Origin: Desulfobacterales bacterium
GTDB taxonomy: Bacteria > Desulfobacterota > Desulfobacteria > Desulfobacterales > JASFBJ01
Assembly (NCBI GenBank): GCA_030149585.1
Contig: JASFBJ010000034.1
Coordinates: 1-17,201 of the forward strand
DNA: 17,201 bases
Reading direction: 5' to 3'
The notes below the pieces were generated by a model. The model did no database searches. It was not told the origin of the DNA and saw nothing but the letters and a program-made list of their open reading frames with translations. The position numbers and the translations under genes are program-made. Positions 1-6,558 of the stretch are shown piece by piece (position 1 is the first letter of the stretch; each line of letters begins with the position of its first letter).

Positions 1-83
1 GTTTTAGGGTAATTCTCGTTTATTATCGGATAGTTTTCTTTTTGCCCTATTTTTCCCAGGTTTTTGCATATTTTTTGGCATAT

Positions 84-497
84 TCATCGCCAAACTGGTC
101 GATAAGTGCTTTTTAAAAATTTTTCACTGCCCAGCTTTGGGATTTTATCTACAGTAACATCTGCTTGCCTGTCCTTATGTAGTGTCTCAGGCTCTCCTTC
201 ATGTATTGGGGAAAGGAAATTCCACTTAACCTGCTGCAAGTAACATAAATGGTGAGTGCATTTACTTACAATATCATCGATTGGAGCAAATGTATCCCTT
301 TTATTTAAAAAATCTGATTTTTTCTCTGAAATCAATTTGAACTTACCCTTACCTCGATAAGACAATGATTGCTTTTCATATTCTTCTGAGAAGCTAAAAA
401 GCAAATCTGCAACAACAAAGAAGTTTAGTAGGAGAAGTATATCCAAAATTTGCAATTTACTTGGTTTTTGAAGCTGAAAGGCAGTAGCTTGCTGATT
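84..497 (-). other. Unrecognised open frame without methionine, probable gene remnant
   Basis: A frame stays open for 137 codons between the stop at 498-500 and the stop at 84-86. It contains no ATG; the only possible initiator seen is a TTG at 453-455, which would give 123 residues. The N-terminal part is hydrophobic (a Leu-rich run followed by LLFSF), and the rest is mixed and charged, with stretches such as CTHHLCYLQQVKWNF and DKIPKLGSEKF that read like real protein. I do not recognise the family. Lack of a start codon and its position next to an integrase remnant suggest the tail of a decayed mobile-element gene, but that is inference. Bases 1-83 and 498-711 are AT-rich and show no gene or clear signal to me. 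Confidence 0.3.
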
Positions 498-711
498 TTA
501 CCTATTTTTCAAAGAACAATGATCAAACTAAAAAATCGAATTTATAATTTTGTAGCTTTTCGCTGAACAATTTTAAGTTTATGCGTAGGCTCTATAGAAA
601 AGGTTATGTTGTAAAAAAATCGAAAAAAAATGTTATTTTGGGGTTAAATCCAAGAAAAGTTTACGAAACAACAAAACCTTAACCTTCTATTTTAGGGCTC
701 GTGAACTATAA

Positions 712-897
712 GCGGGAATTGCTGTCGCAGCAACAACCCAAAAACAGGCATTGAATGCATTAATATTTTTATACAAAAGAGTTCTTGATATTGATTTGGG
801 AGATGGTAGAGCTCTAACGCGGTCAAAACGCTGGCTGAATCTGCCGACAGTATTGACCCAAATTGAATCCGCTAAAAGCCCTCTGGATTTATTATAA
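712..897 (+). pseudogene. Remnant of an integron-type (IntI/XerC-like) tyrosine recombinase
   Basis: The plus-strand frame between stops at 709-711 and 895-897 encodes 61 residues that follow the N-terminal SAM-like DNA-binding domain of integron integrases. The key blocks are VAATTQKQALNALIFLYKRVL and, after a short spacer, LNLPTVLT. The family pattern is S/T-TQ-QAL-ALLFLY--VL followed by R-LP-VLT at the junction with the catalytic domain, and both the order and the spacing match. The true N-terminus and the whole catalytic domain, with its Arg-His-Arg-Tyr residues, are missing, and there is no start codon, so this is a dead fragment. It ends 23 bp from the 3' end of the histidine kinase gene on the opposite strand. 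I see no attI or attC site next to it. The family assignment rests on remembered motif similarity, not on an alignment. Confidence 0.72.
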
Positions 898-920
898 TGA
901 AATTTCACCTTTCTGGGTTC

Positions 921-2342
921 TCAGGCAGGGCCCTGGTCCGGCAGAAACACCTTAAATTCACTGCCATGGCCCAACTTGCTGCTTACCGTTATATCTCCCC
1001 CATGAGCTGTAATGATTGCCTGAACCAGGCTTAGGCCAAGGCCCGAACCTGATCGCGAACGACTGGGATCTACACGGTAAAATCGTTTGAAAATATTTGG
1101 CAGGTCATCCTGCCCGATTCCGCTGCCGGAATCTTTTATAATAATAACAGCTCCTGGTAAAGAGCCTTTTGACCTGTTAAGTAAAACCCTGATATTACCC
1201 TTTGCAGAAGTGTATTTAAAGGCATTATCCAATAAATTGGCAATCATGCGCTGAAGCAGATGTGTGTCTGCCTGAATCTTGTATTCAGACGGCATGCTGC
1301 AGTCCAACTTGATCTGCCGGCTTTCAGCAGTGGTCTGGAACAAATCACATGCTCTCCTGATCAGCTTGACCAGATCAATTTTTTCCAGGTTAAGCTGACT
1401 TGCCCCGGCTTTGGTTTGGGCAAGAAGGAGCATAGTATTGATCATATCGAGCAGACGGTCACATTCCTCTATTGTATTGGCCGCCATATTTTCATATTCT
1501 TTAAGAGAGCCTTTACTGGTTAAAGTAATTTCCGCTAATCCGCGAATCCTGGTAACCGGGCTTTTCAGGTCATGGGCCAGGTTATCTCCCATCTCCTGGC
1601 TACCTTTAATTAAAATCTGGATACGATCCAGCATCCGGTTAAAGGCAGTGGCCAGTTGATCCACCTCATCGCCATGCCTTGAGACCGATACCCGCTCTTC
1701 AAGATGCCCCTTTGCAATATAGCGGGCAGTACGACTGATGGTTTCCACTCCGGCAATAGCCCTTTTGGCCATAAACCAGCCTGAAATCGTTGATAAAAAA
1801 ACCAATATAAGCATGGCTGCCAAAAATCGCTTTTGAAAAACTTCGATCAAGGCCCAGGGATTTTCCATTACCTGGCCAAGCTGGATAAGAATTCCTTGCC
1901 CCATGCGGCTGTATATAATACGTATTTTTTCTTTTCGGTTGGATGCTGACAGGGTTTCAAAAACAGCTTTTCCACTGTCTGTCATCCGACGTACTGCCAG
2001 ACGATTAATTCCAATATTTTTCCAGTAATTCATATTGGAAGATGAAAAAGCAAGGCCACTTTGATAAACAAAGCGAAAAAATATTTTTTTTTCACCAGCT
2101 GCCTGAGCCTCCAGAAGAGCCACCTGCCGAGCAGCATTAATGCCATTGATGGTTTGAATAGAAACATATTTGCGCGTTCTGGCCATTAGTTCATGGTCGG
2201 TATTCTGGTGTATTACAGCAGAAATCAGGAGATAAAATAAAAAAAAGGCTATCAGAGCAGAGAGAGTGAAGATAAGCGCATACCACAAAGTCAAGCGAAA
2301 GACTAAAGAGTTTGGCAACTTAATCGCTTTCTTTAAGAACAT
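921..2342 (-). CDS. Membrane sensor histidine kinase of a two-component system
   Basis: The 473-residue protein has a standard sensor kinase layout. A first membrane helix lies at about residues 17-41, a periplasmic sensor region of about 130 residues follows, and a second helix lies at about 172-192. A HAMP linker then leads to the HisKA dimerisation helix with phospho-acceptor His257 in LAHDLKSP. The ATPase domain shows the N box (NLLDNAFKY, about 369-377), G1 (DSGSGIG, about 404), the F box (FKRFYRVD) and G2 (GSGLGLSL, about 432). It should autophosphorylate and pass the phosphate to the regulator encoded just upstream. The two genes overlap by 23 bp, so they are very likely translated together. 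The architecture resembles CusS/heavy-metal-type kinases, but the sensor region gives no ligand, so I assign no signal. It is the last intact gene before the degenerate left flank. Confidence 0.93.
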   Translation of the reverse strand: MFLKKAIKLPNSLVFRLTLWYALIFTLSALIAFFLFYLLISAVIHQNTDHELMARTRKYVSIQTINGINAARQVALLEAQAAGEKKIFFRFVYQSGLAFSSSNMNYWKNIGINRLAVRRMTDSGKAVFETLSASNRKEKIRIIYSRMGQGILIQLGQVMENPWALIEVFQKRFLAAMLILVFLSTISGWFMAKRAIAGVETISRTARYIAKGHLEERVSVSRHGDEVDQLATAFNRMLDRIQILIKGSQEMGDNLAHDLKSPVTRIRGLAEITLTSKGSLKEYENMAANTIEECDRLLDMINTMLLLAQTKAGASQLNLEKIDLVKLIRRACDLFQTTAESRQIKLDCSMPSEYKIQADTHLLQRMIANLLDNAFKYTSAKGNIRVLLNRSKGSLPGAVIIIKDSGSGIGQDDLPNIFKRFYRVDPSRSRSGSGLGLSLVQAIITAHGGDITVSSKLGHGSEFKVFLPDQGPA

Positions 2343-2997
2343 AACCTGCCCCGCGGATAGTGTGAATCAGTTTGTTTTCATATCCTTGATCAATTTTCTC
2401 CCGCAGTTTACAGATTCTGGCCTCTACAACATTTGTTTGAGGGTCAAAATGATAATCCCAGACATGTTCCATGATCATTATTTTGGAAACCACTCTACCT
2501 TTATTGCGCATCAAATATTCCAATAAAGAAAATTCAAGAGGCTGAAGTGTTATTTTATTTTCGCCCCTTTTTACCTGTCGGGTAATAAGATCAATGGATA
2601 AATTTTCTAATATCAGGGTACTGGGTTCTGCAACACCACTGGCCCTTCTGATTAAGGCCTGAACTCTGGCCACAAGTTCTGAAAATGCAAAGGGTTTTGT
2701 CAGATAATCATCACTTCCTGTTTGCAATCCTTGAACCCGATCAGCTGTAGAATCTTTAGCGCTTAAAATTAATATGGGAGTGTTTATTTTTGCCTGCCTG
2801 AGTTTTTTTATCAGGCTAAGACCATCAAGCTCAGGCAGCATCAGATCTATAATACCGGTATCATAGGGCTCGGTCAGGGCCAGATGTAGCCCATCTACTC
2901 CATTATCAGCGTGATCAACAGCATAACCGGCTGATTTAAGACCTTTGATTATAAAAGAGGCTATTTTTAAATCATCCTCCACCAGCAATATTCGCAT
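2320..2997 (-). CDS. OmpR-family response regulator
   Basis: This 225-residue protein has an N-terminal receiver domain (about 1-118) and a C-terminal winged-helix DNA-binding domain (about 127-223). Receiver residues are visible: acidic pair Asp8/Asp9, phospho-acceptor Asp51 in GIIDLMLPELDG, Ser79 and Lys101 in YLTKPF. The output domain ends with the family signature around VVEARICKLREKID and TIRGAGYVL. It should be phosphorylated by the overlapping kinase and act as a transcription factor. The start is supported by an AAGGA ribosome site six bases upstream. A 139-bp gap separates it from aroQ, so the pair may have its own promoter, although I cannot point to clear -35 and -10 boxes. It resembles CusR/CopR-type regulators, but the target genes are unknown. 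Confidence 0.95.
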   Translation of the reverse strand: MRILLVEDDLKIASFIIKGLKSAGYAVDHADNGVDGLHLALTEPYDTGIIDLMLPELDGLSLIKKLRQAKINTPILILSAKDSTADRVQGLQTGSDDYLTKPFAFSELVARVQALIRRASGVAEPSTLILENLSIDLITRQVKRGENKITLQPLEFSLLEYLMRNKGRVVSKIMIMEHVWDYHFDPQTNVVEARICKLREKIDQGYENKLIHTIRGAGYVLKESD

Positions 2998-3003
2998 CTA
3001 ATT

Positions 3004-3008
3004 TCCTT
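3004..3008 (-). promoter_or_regulatory. Ribosome binding site of the response regulator
   Basis: AAGGA on the minus strand, six bases before the ATG at 2995-2997. Purine-rich sequence and ideal spacing support this start. Confidence 0.7.
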
Positions 3009-3029
3009 TTCTTTCTAATAAAAATAAGT

Positions 3030-3105
3030 TCGCAAGTTTAAGTGCTGCGGCGCCTTTTCGGATAGGCGCTGCCGGCAAGACGCAAAATGGTGAGATAAAC
3101 TGCGA
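3030..3105. repeat. GC-rich nested inverted repeat in the aroQ-regulator spacer
   Basis: An inner stem pairs 3047-3054 (GCGGCGCC) with 3065-3072 (GGCGCTGC) across a 10-base loop; it has one G-T position, which becomes an A-C mismatch on the minus strand. An outer arm pairs 3030-3040 with 3096-3105 (CGCAAGTTTA against TAAACTGCG) with one bulged base. The core is much more GC-rich than its surroundings. No T run follows on the minus strand, so it does not look like an intrinsic terminator. A small dispersed element (REP or MITE type) or a structured leader is possible. Nothing in this window decides between them. Confidence 0.5.
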
Positions 3106-3136
3106 CATTTATTCTTGATTTTTTTTGAGAGCCTGA

Positions 3137-3592
3137 TTACCTGATTAAAGAAATTACCGCGTCAAGAGCCAATAAATAGCCGTGGGCGCCAAAGCCTGCT
3201 ATCTGACCGGTTATAGCAGGGGCGATCAGGGATTTATGGCGAAAAGGTTCGCGCTGGTAGATATTGGAAAGATGAATTTCAACAACAGGCAGGTCAAGCA
3301 TTTGAAGTGCATCCCGAATCGCCACGCTGGTGTGGGTATAGGCAGCCGGGTTTATTATAAGGCCGCAAATATTTGTCGCGGCCTGCTGAATTTTATCAAT
3401 AATCGCCCCTTCATGATTGGATTGAAAAGTTTCAACTCTAAAGCCGAGCTTTTCACCTTTTTTTTTAAGATCTGAATCAATATCAGCCAGAGTTTGTGTT
3501 CCGTAGATTTCAGGTTCTCTGGTGCCGAGCAGATTAAGATTAGGTCCGTGAATAACCAGGATACTAAGGGGCTCTTTTTTCATTTTCAACAT
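3137..3592 (-). CDS. aroQ: Type II 3-dehydroquinate dehydratase
   Basis: Catalyses reversible dehydration of 3-dehydroquinate to 3-dehydroshikimate, the third step of the shikimate pathway to aromatic amino acids, in the cytoplasm. The 151-residue length is normal for the dodecameric type II family. Signatures are IHGPNLNLLGTREPEIYG near the N-terminus with catalytic Tyr30, the AYTHTSVAIRDAL block with His87, and the EIHLSNIYQREPFRHKS block with His107. The first ATG (3590-3592) overlaps the end of rpe by 7 bp. A second ATG three codons later (3581-3583) is also possible. Neither has an ideal Shine-Dalgarno spacing: AGGA is 2 bases from the first and 11 from the second. It is the last gene of the run that starts in the T2SS cluster. 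Confidence 0.95.
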   Translation of the reverse strand: MLKMKKEPLSILVIHGPNLNLLGTREPEIYGTQTLADIDSDLKKKGEKLGFRVETFQSNHEGAIIDKIQQAATNICGLIINPAAYTHTSVAIRDALQMLDLPVVEIHLSNIYQREPFRHKSLIAPAITGQIAGFGAHGYLLALDAVISLIR

Positions 3593-4236
3593 TTTCCTTT
3601 CAACTTTGCAATGGTTGCCTGATAATCGGAACTGCCGAAAACAGCCGAACCAGCCACAAATACATCTGCTCCTGCCTCTGAGATCTCTTCAATGGTTTTT
3701 GGGCTTACCCCGCCGTCAATCTGAATCAAAGGTGGAGATTCCATATTTTTTATCATTTTCCGTAAAGCTTTAATCTTTTCCAAAGTGCTTTGGATAAAAG
3801 ACTGACCTCCAAAACCAGGATTAACACTCATAAGTACAATAAGATCAAGTTCATTTATAACCCATTCCAGGCATGACAGAGAAGTGGCTGGATTTAAAGC
3901 AACCCCTGCTTTGACACCGCTTTCTTTAATAAACTGAATGGTTCGGTGCAGATGAGTACAGGCTTCAGCGTGAACCGTAATATAATCAGCGCCGGCTTTG
4001 ATAAATTCTTCGATATAATTATCCGGGTTCTCAATCATCAAATGTACATCCATGGGCAAGGTGGTAACTTTTCTGACTGCTGCTGCAATCATGGGACCTA
4101 AACTAATATTAGGAACAAAATGGCCATCCATAACATCCACATGAATCCAGTCAGCACCGGCTTTTTCAACTGCCCTAACCTCTTTACCCAGTTTTGCAAA
4201 ATCTGCTGAAAGAATTGAGGGAGCGATCCATCTCAT
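3586..4236 (-). CDS. rpe: Ribulose-phosphate 3-epimerase
   Basis: Interconverts D-ribulose 5-phosphate and D-xylulose 5-phosphate in the non-oxidative pentose phosphate pathway, using a bound divalent metal in a TIM barrel. The 216-residue length is typical. The N-terminal IAPSILSADF motif, the metal and active-site segments WIHVDVMDGHFVPN (His32, Asp34) and MDVHLMIENP (His65), the MSVNPGFGGQ loop and IQIDGGV (Asp174) are all present, as is the phosphate-binding VAGSAVFG near the end. A strong TAAGGAG ribosome site precedes the ATG. It sits between the PASTA protein and aroQ. The PASTA-rpe pairing is, as I recall it, common in deltaproteobacteria. Confidence 0.97.
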   Translation of the reverse strand: MRWIAPSILSADFAKLGKEVRAVEKAGADWIHVDVMDGHFVPNISLGPMIAAAVRKVTTLPMDVHLMIENPDNYIEEFIKAGADYITVHAEACTHLHRTIQFIKESGVKAGVALNPATSLSCLEWVINELDLIVLMSVNPGFGGQSFIQSTLEKIKALRKMIKNMESPPLIQIDGGVSPKTIEEISEAGADVFVAGSAVFGSSDYQATIAKLKGKC

Positions 4237-4244
4237 AAATTATT

Positions 4245-4251
4245 CTCCTTA
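4245..4251 (-). promoter_or_regulatory. Ribosome binding site of rpe
   Basis: TAAGGAG on the minus strand, eight bases before the rpe ATG. It is the strongest Shine-Dalgarno match I saw in the window. Confidence 0.75.
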
Positions 4252-4258
4252 TTTTTTT

Positions 4259-5224
4259 TTAATCAATAATTCGGGTTAAAATTAAATCACCATCCAGATA
4301 AAGAAATAAACTTGCATTATCGCCTTTGGGAATTGCCAGCCAGAGATCCTGGCCGGGTTTTGCAAAAGCATTATACAGATCTATTGAAAAATCACGGCAA
4401 TGAAGCTCAACCCGGATATGCCTTTTAATAAACCCCTTTGCCAGGCGGTAACGAAAAAACGCAGATCTATCTATTATTTTCTCAGGCAGTTGATTTTGTT
4501 TACCCGCTTGTCTGTTAATTATAAGATCTACCCTGCTTTTTTCAAGAATTTTATATCCGGCTGCCGGAGTTTGTTTGATAACCGAGTTTTCAGGATAGTT
4601 TTTTATAAAGCCTGTCTTGATTTTGCCCACAAGCAGATTCTGGTTCTCAATTATTTCAATTGCTTCTTCCAGTGCCTGCCCTTTTAAATCCATCATCATC
4701 AAAGCCATAGGCCGGGGGCCAAGACTTATTAAAAGATTTACAGCAGAGCCCCGCAAAAGGTTAGAGCCGGAATAAGGGAACTGCGTAATAACTGTATTTC
4801 TTTTTTTATCAAAATTATATGTATAGGATACTATGCCGGGTTTCAGGCCATTTTCGTACAAACCAATGCGAGCCTGGGCCAAAGACAGATCAGTTAGCCT
4901 TGGGGCCGCAACATGACGTAATCCTTTTGAAATGATAATTTTTACATCCCGTCCCTTTTTAATCTCAATCCCGGGTTTTGGTTCCTGATAGATAATATGA
5001 TTTTTGGGGATTATTGCACTGTACTCAGCGCCTTTAACCTTTGTGTTCAGTTCCAGATCAGTCAGGATTTCCAGCACATAGATAACGTCTTTGCCCAGCA
5101 GGTCAGGTATAATAACCGTGTCTTCACCCTTGATAATTCGGGTAAGAGTAAAATAAAAACCAAATCCGCCTGCCAATAAAAATACAAGGAAAAAAAAAGC
5201 AATGTGGGCAGTCTTCTTAATCAT
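4259..5224 (-). CDS. Membrane-anchored protein with three PASTA repeats
   Basis: The 321-residue protein starts with a hydrophobic helix (about residues 6-28) that should anchor it in the inner membrane with the rest in the periplasm. Three PASTA-like repeats follow, at about 36-102, 103-170 and 171-240. Each has the pattern of a V/A-P-L entry strand, a helix with A--LE/A-I---L, a QxP-G segment (YQEPKPG, TQFPYSG, KQTPAAG) and a closing V-LIIS strand. PASTA domains bind peptidoglycan fragments or unlinked wall precursors in other proteins. Residues 241-321 form a separate C-terminal region (RHIRVELHCRDFS, AKPGQDLWLAIPKG) that I do not recognise by name. There is no kinase or transpeptidase domain. 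The start is 10 bp after the TPR gene's stop, which suggests coupling. The ligand and role are unknown. Confidence 0.85.
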   Translation of the reverse strand: MIKKTAHIAFFFLVFLLAGGFGFYFTLTRIIKGEDTVIIPDLLGKDVIYVLEILTDLELNTKVKGAEYSAIIPKNHIIYQEPKPGIEIKKGRDVKIIISKGLRHVAAPRLTDLSLAQARIGLYENGLKPGIVSYTYNFDKKRNTVITQFPYSGSNLLRGSAVNLLISLGPRPMALMMMDLKGQALEEAIEIIENQNLLVGKIKTGFIKNYPENSVIKQTPAAGYKILEKSRVDLIINRQAGKQNQLPEKIIDRSAFFRYRLAKGFIKRHIRVELHCRDFSIDLYNAFAKPGQDLWLAIPKGDNASLFLYLDGDLILTRIID

Positions 5225-5234
5225 CTGTTGACCA

Positions 5235-6170
5235 CTAAAATGAGTATTGCATTGTCAGGCCAAGGGTCTGCATTGTGCTGTCGCAAGCTAAATTCAGGCT
5301 GAGATTTTTTTTTAAATTATCAATAAATCGTTTGGTTCTGCTTGCGTTAAATTTATGAGCGCTGGTCATGGCTCCGTATATATTTCCACTGTAAAATCCG
5401 AATTCCACAAAACTGATCATGCCGCCAATTCCGTATAGTTTATTATCAAAGGCCTCGTAAGCGGCATATATCAAGCCGCAGTTAACCACAAAGGCTGTCA
5501 GTGCATCCTGATATCTTTCGCAGTACAGATATCCCCCGCCGGGAATAATGGATAAAAGACCGGCAAGGCCAGGACTTTTATGGCGAATTAGACTGCTTTG
5601 CTCAAGCTCTTTGGAAATTCGCTTTAGCTGGTAGCGCTCCTGGTTTGGCAGGCTGATTTTGGCCAAAAAGGTTCCGGCTTTTTCCCACATGCCGATTTCA
5701 AGATAGATCAAAGCAATTTTATAATTAGCATGATCAAGTATTTGTCTGTCTTTTGAGATGGTAACAAGATTATGTAGAGTTATAAGTGCCTTGTCGGTAT
5801 TATTTTGGTTTAAATAGCTCTCGCTTAAACTAAAATAGATGGGTCCGGTCAGCTTATTTTGGACAAAATTTTCGGTAAGGCCTTCAAAAGCATGCGCTGC
5901 CGCTTTATATCGGCCTGATTTTAAATAGGCCAGCCCGATTTTATATCTGGTCTGAAAAATCCTTGAATCACCAGGAAAAAAATAAAGGAAACGCTTGAAC
6001 TCATCTATAGCCAGGGCATACTCATGCGCGTTAAAAAGATGGTCGGCATAGTTAAGCTGGTGATCAGCATCTATAGTATAAGTCTGGGCTTCGGCCGGCA
6101 TAAGGCAATAAAAAAAAAAGAGAATTACCAGCCAAAATAAAAAATATTTAGGGCAGATTGTATTTTTCAT
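5235..6170 (-). CDS. Exported TPR protein with glycine-rich hydrophobic C-terminal region
   Basis: I choose the ATG at 6168-6170 (311 residues) over one 14 codons upstream because GGAAAGAGG lies directly before it and the product then starts with a clean signal peptide, MKNTICPKYFLFWLVILFFF followed by an AEA cleavage site. Residues of about 35-190 form TPR-like helix pairs (NYADHLFNAHEYALAIDEF, YKIGLAYLKSGRYKAAAHAFE, YKIALIYLEIGMWEKAGTF), similar in style to BamD/YbgF-type outer-membrane assembly proteins. The second half has a conserved-looking SIIPGGGYLYCERYQDALTAF block and further hydrophobic stretches that could enter a membrane. The protein ends in QYSF, so it could finish as an outer-membrane strand, but that is speculative. 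It overlaps yidD by 23 bp, so the two are probably made together. The function is not known. Confidence 0.8.
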   Translation of the reverse strand: MKNTICPKYFLFWLVILFFFYCLMPAEAQTYTIDADHQLNYADHLFNAHEYALAIDEFKRFLYFFPGDSRIFQTRYKIGLAYLKSGRYKAAAHAFEGLTENFVQNKLTGPIYFSLSESYLNQNNTDKALITLHNLVTISKDRQILDHANYKIALIYLEIGMWEKAGTFLAKISLPNQERYQLKRISKELEQSSLIRHKSPGLAGLLSIIPGGGYLYCERYQDALTAFVVNCGLIYAAYEAFDNKLYGIGGMISFVEFGFYSGNIYGAMTSAHKFNASRTKRFIDNLKKNLSLNLACDSTMQTLGLTMQYSF

Positions 6171-6555
6171 TATCCTCTTTCCACCAGAAATCGTTTTTGC
6201 ATAGAGGGTCATAAGTCAGTTTTCGGCCATGGATGATTATCAAAGGTGATAGCCTGGTTTCATCCCTGCCGCAGCGCATAAGACGGTCACAGGCCATAAC
6301 CCAGCCTTTAAAATATCCGTGCTTTTTGATTGCTTTTAGGGCATAGACTGAGCAGGATGGGAACATGGGACAACGATGACCGTCAATTGCTGAGATATGA
6401 TTTTGATATATTTTAAGTGTATTTATCAGATATCCTTTGTCCGCATCTACCCTGTGGAGAGAAATTTCTTCCTGGGCCGGACAAATTTGAATATTAAAGC
6501 CCATAAAAGATAAAAAGAGCAAGACAGCGGTTTTATATAATAAGGCATTTCTCAT
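6148..6555 (-). CDS. yidD: YidD-family protein with an N-terminal signal peptide
   Basis: Residues of about 43-98 match the short YidD domain (membrane protein insertion efficiency factor): LKIYQNHISAIDG, RCPMFPSCSVYALKAIKKHG, then KGWVMACDRLMRCGRD. Cys62, Cys68 and Cys95 are at the expected places. Classical YidD is a 70-90-residue cytoplasmic-face protein encoded beside yidC and rnpA. This one has 135 residues and begins with an export signal (MRNALLYKTAVLLFLSFMGF, probable cleavage after CPA), so the domain may act in the periplasm or be membrane-tethered. It starts three bases after the gspE stop and overlaps the TPR gene, far from any yidC. The symbol gives the family only, since a role in YidC-dependent insertion is not shown. 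Confidence 0.85.
   Translation of the reverse strand: MRNALLYKTAVLLFLSFMGFNIQICPAQEEISLHRVDADKGYLINTLKIYQNHISAIDGHRCPMFPSCSVYALKAIKKHGYFKGWVMACDRLMRCGRDETRLSPLIIIHGRKLTYDPLCKNDFWWKEDNEKYNLP
6174..6182 (-). promoter_or_regulatory. Ribosome binding site that sets the TPR protein start
   Basis: GGAAAGAGG on the minus strand ends three bases before the ATG at 6168-6170, inside the 3' end of the YidD gene. It favours this start over the in-frame ATG at 6210-6212. Confidence 0.6.
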
Positions 6556-6558
6556 AGT

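Noticed and set aside
687..908. Minus-strand open frame of 73 codons
   Set aside because: The plus strand of the same segment gives a clear integrase-like protein, so this frame is its shadow. The product has no recognisable domain.
925..940. Palindrome CAGGGCCCTG near the kinase stop as a terminator
   Set aside because: It lies within the last codons of the kinase, has no loop suited to a hairpin and no T tract downstream.
3030..3105. attC site or intrinsic terminator
   Set aside because: The ends do not fit the attC core site patterns, and no T run follows the stem on the minus strand.
6210..6212. Upstream ATG for the TPR protein
   Set aside because: It would add 14 residues (MTLYAKTISGGKRI) before a complete signal peptide and has no ribosome site, while the ATG at 6168-6170 has a purine-rich site directly upstream.
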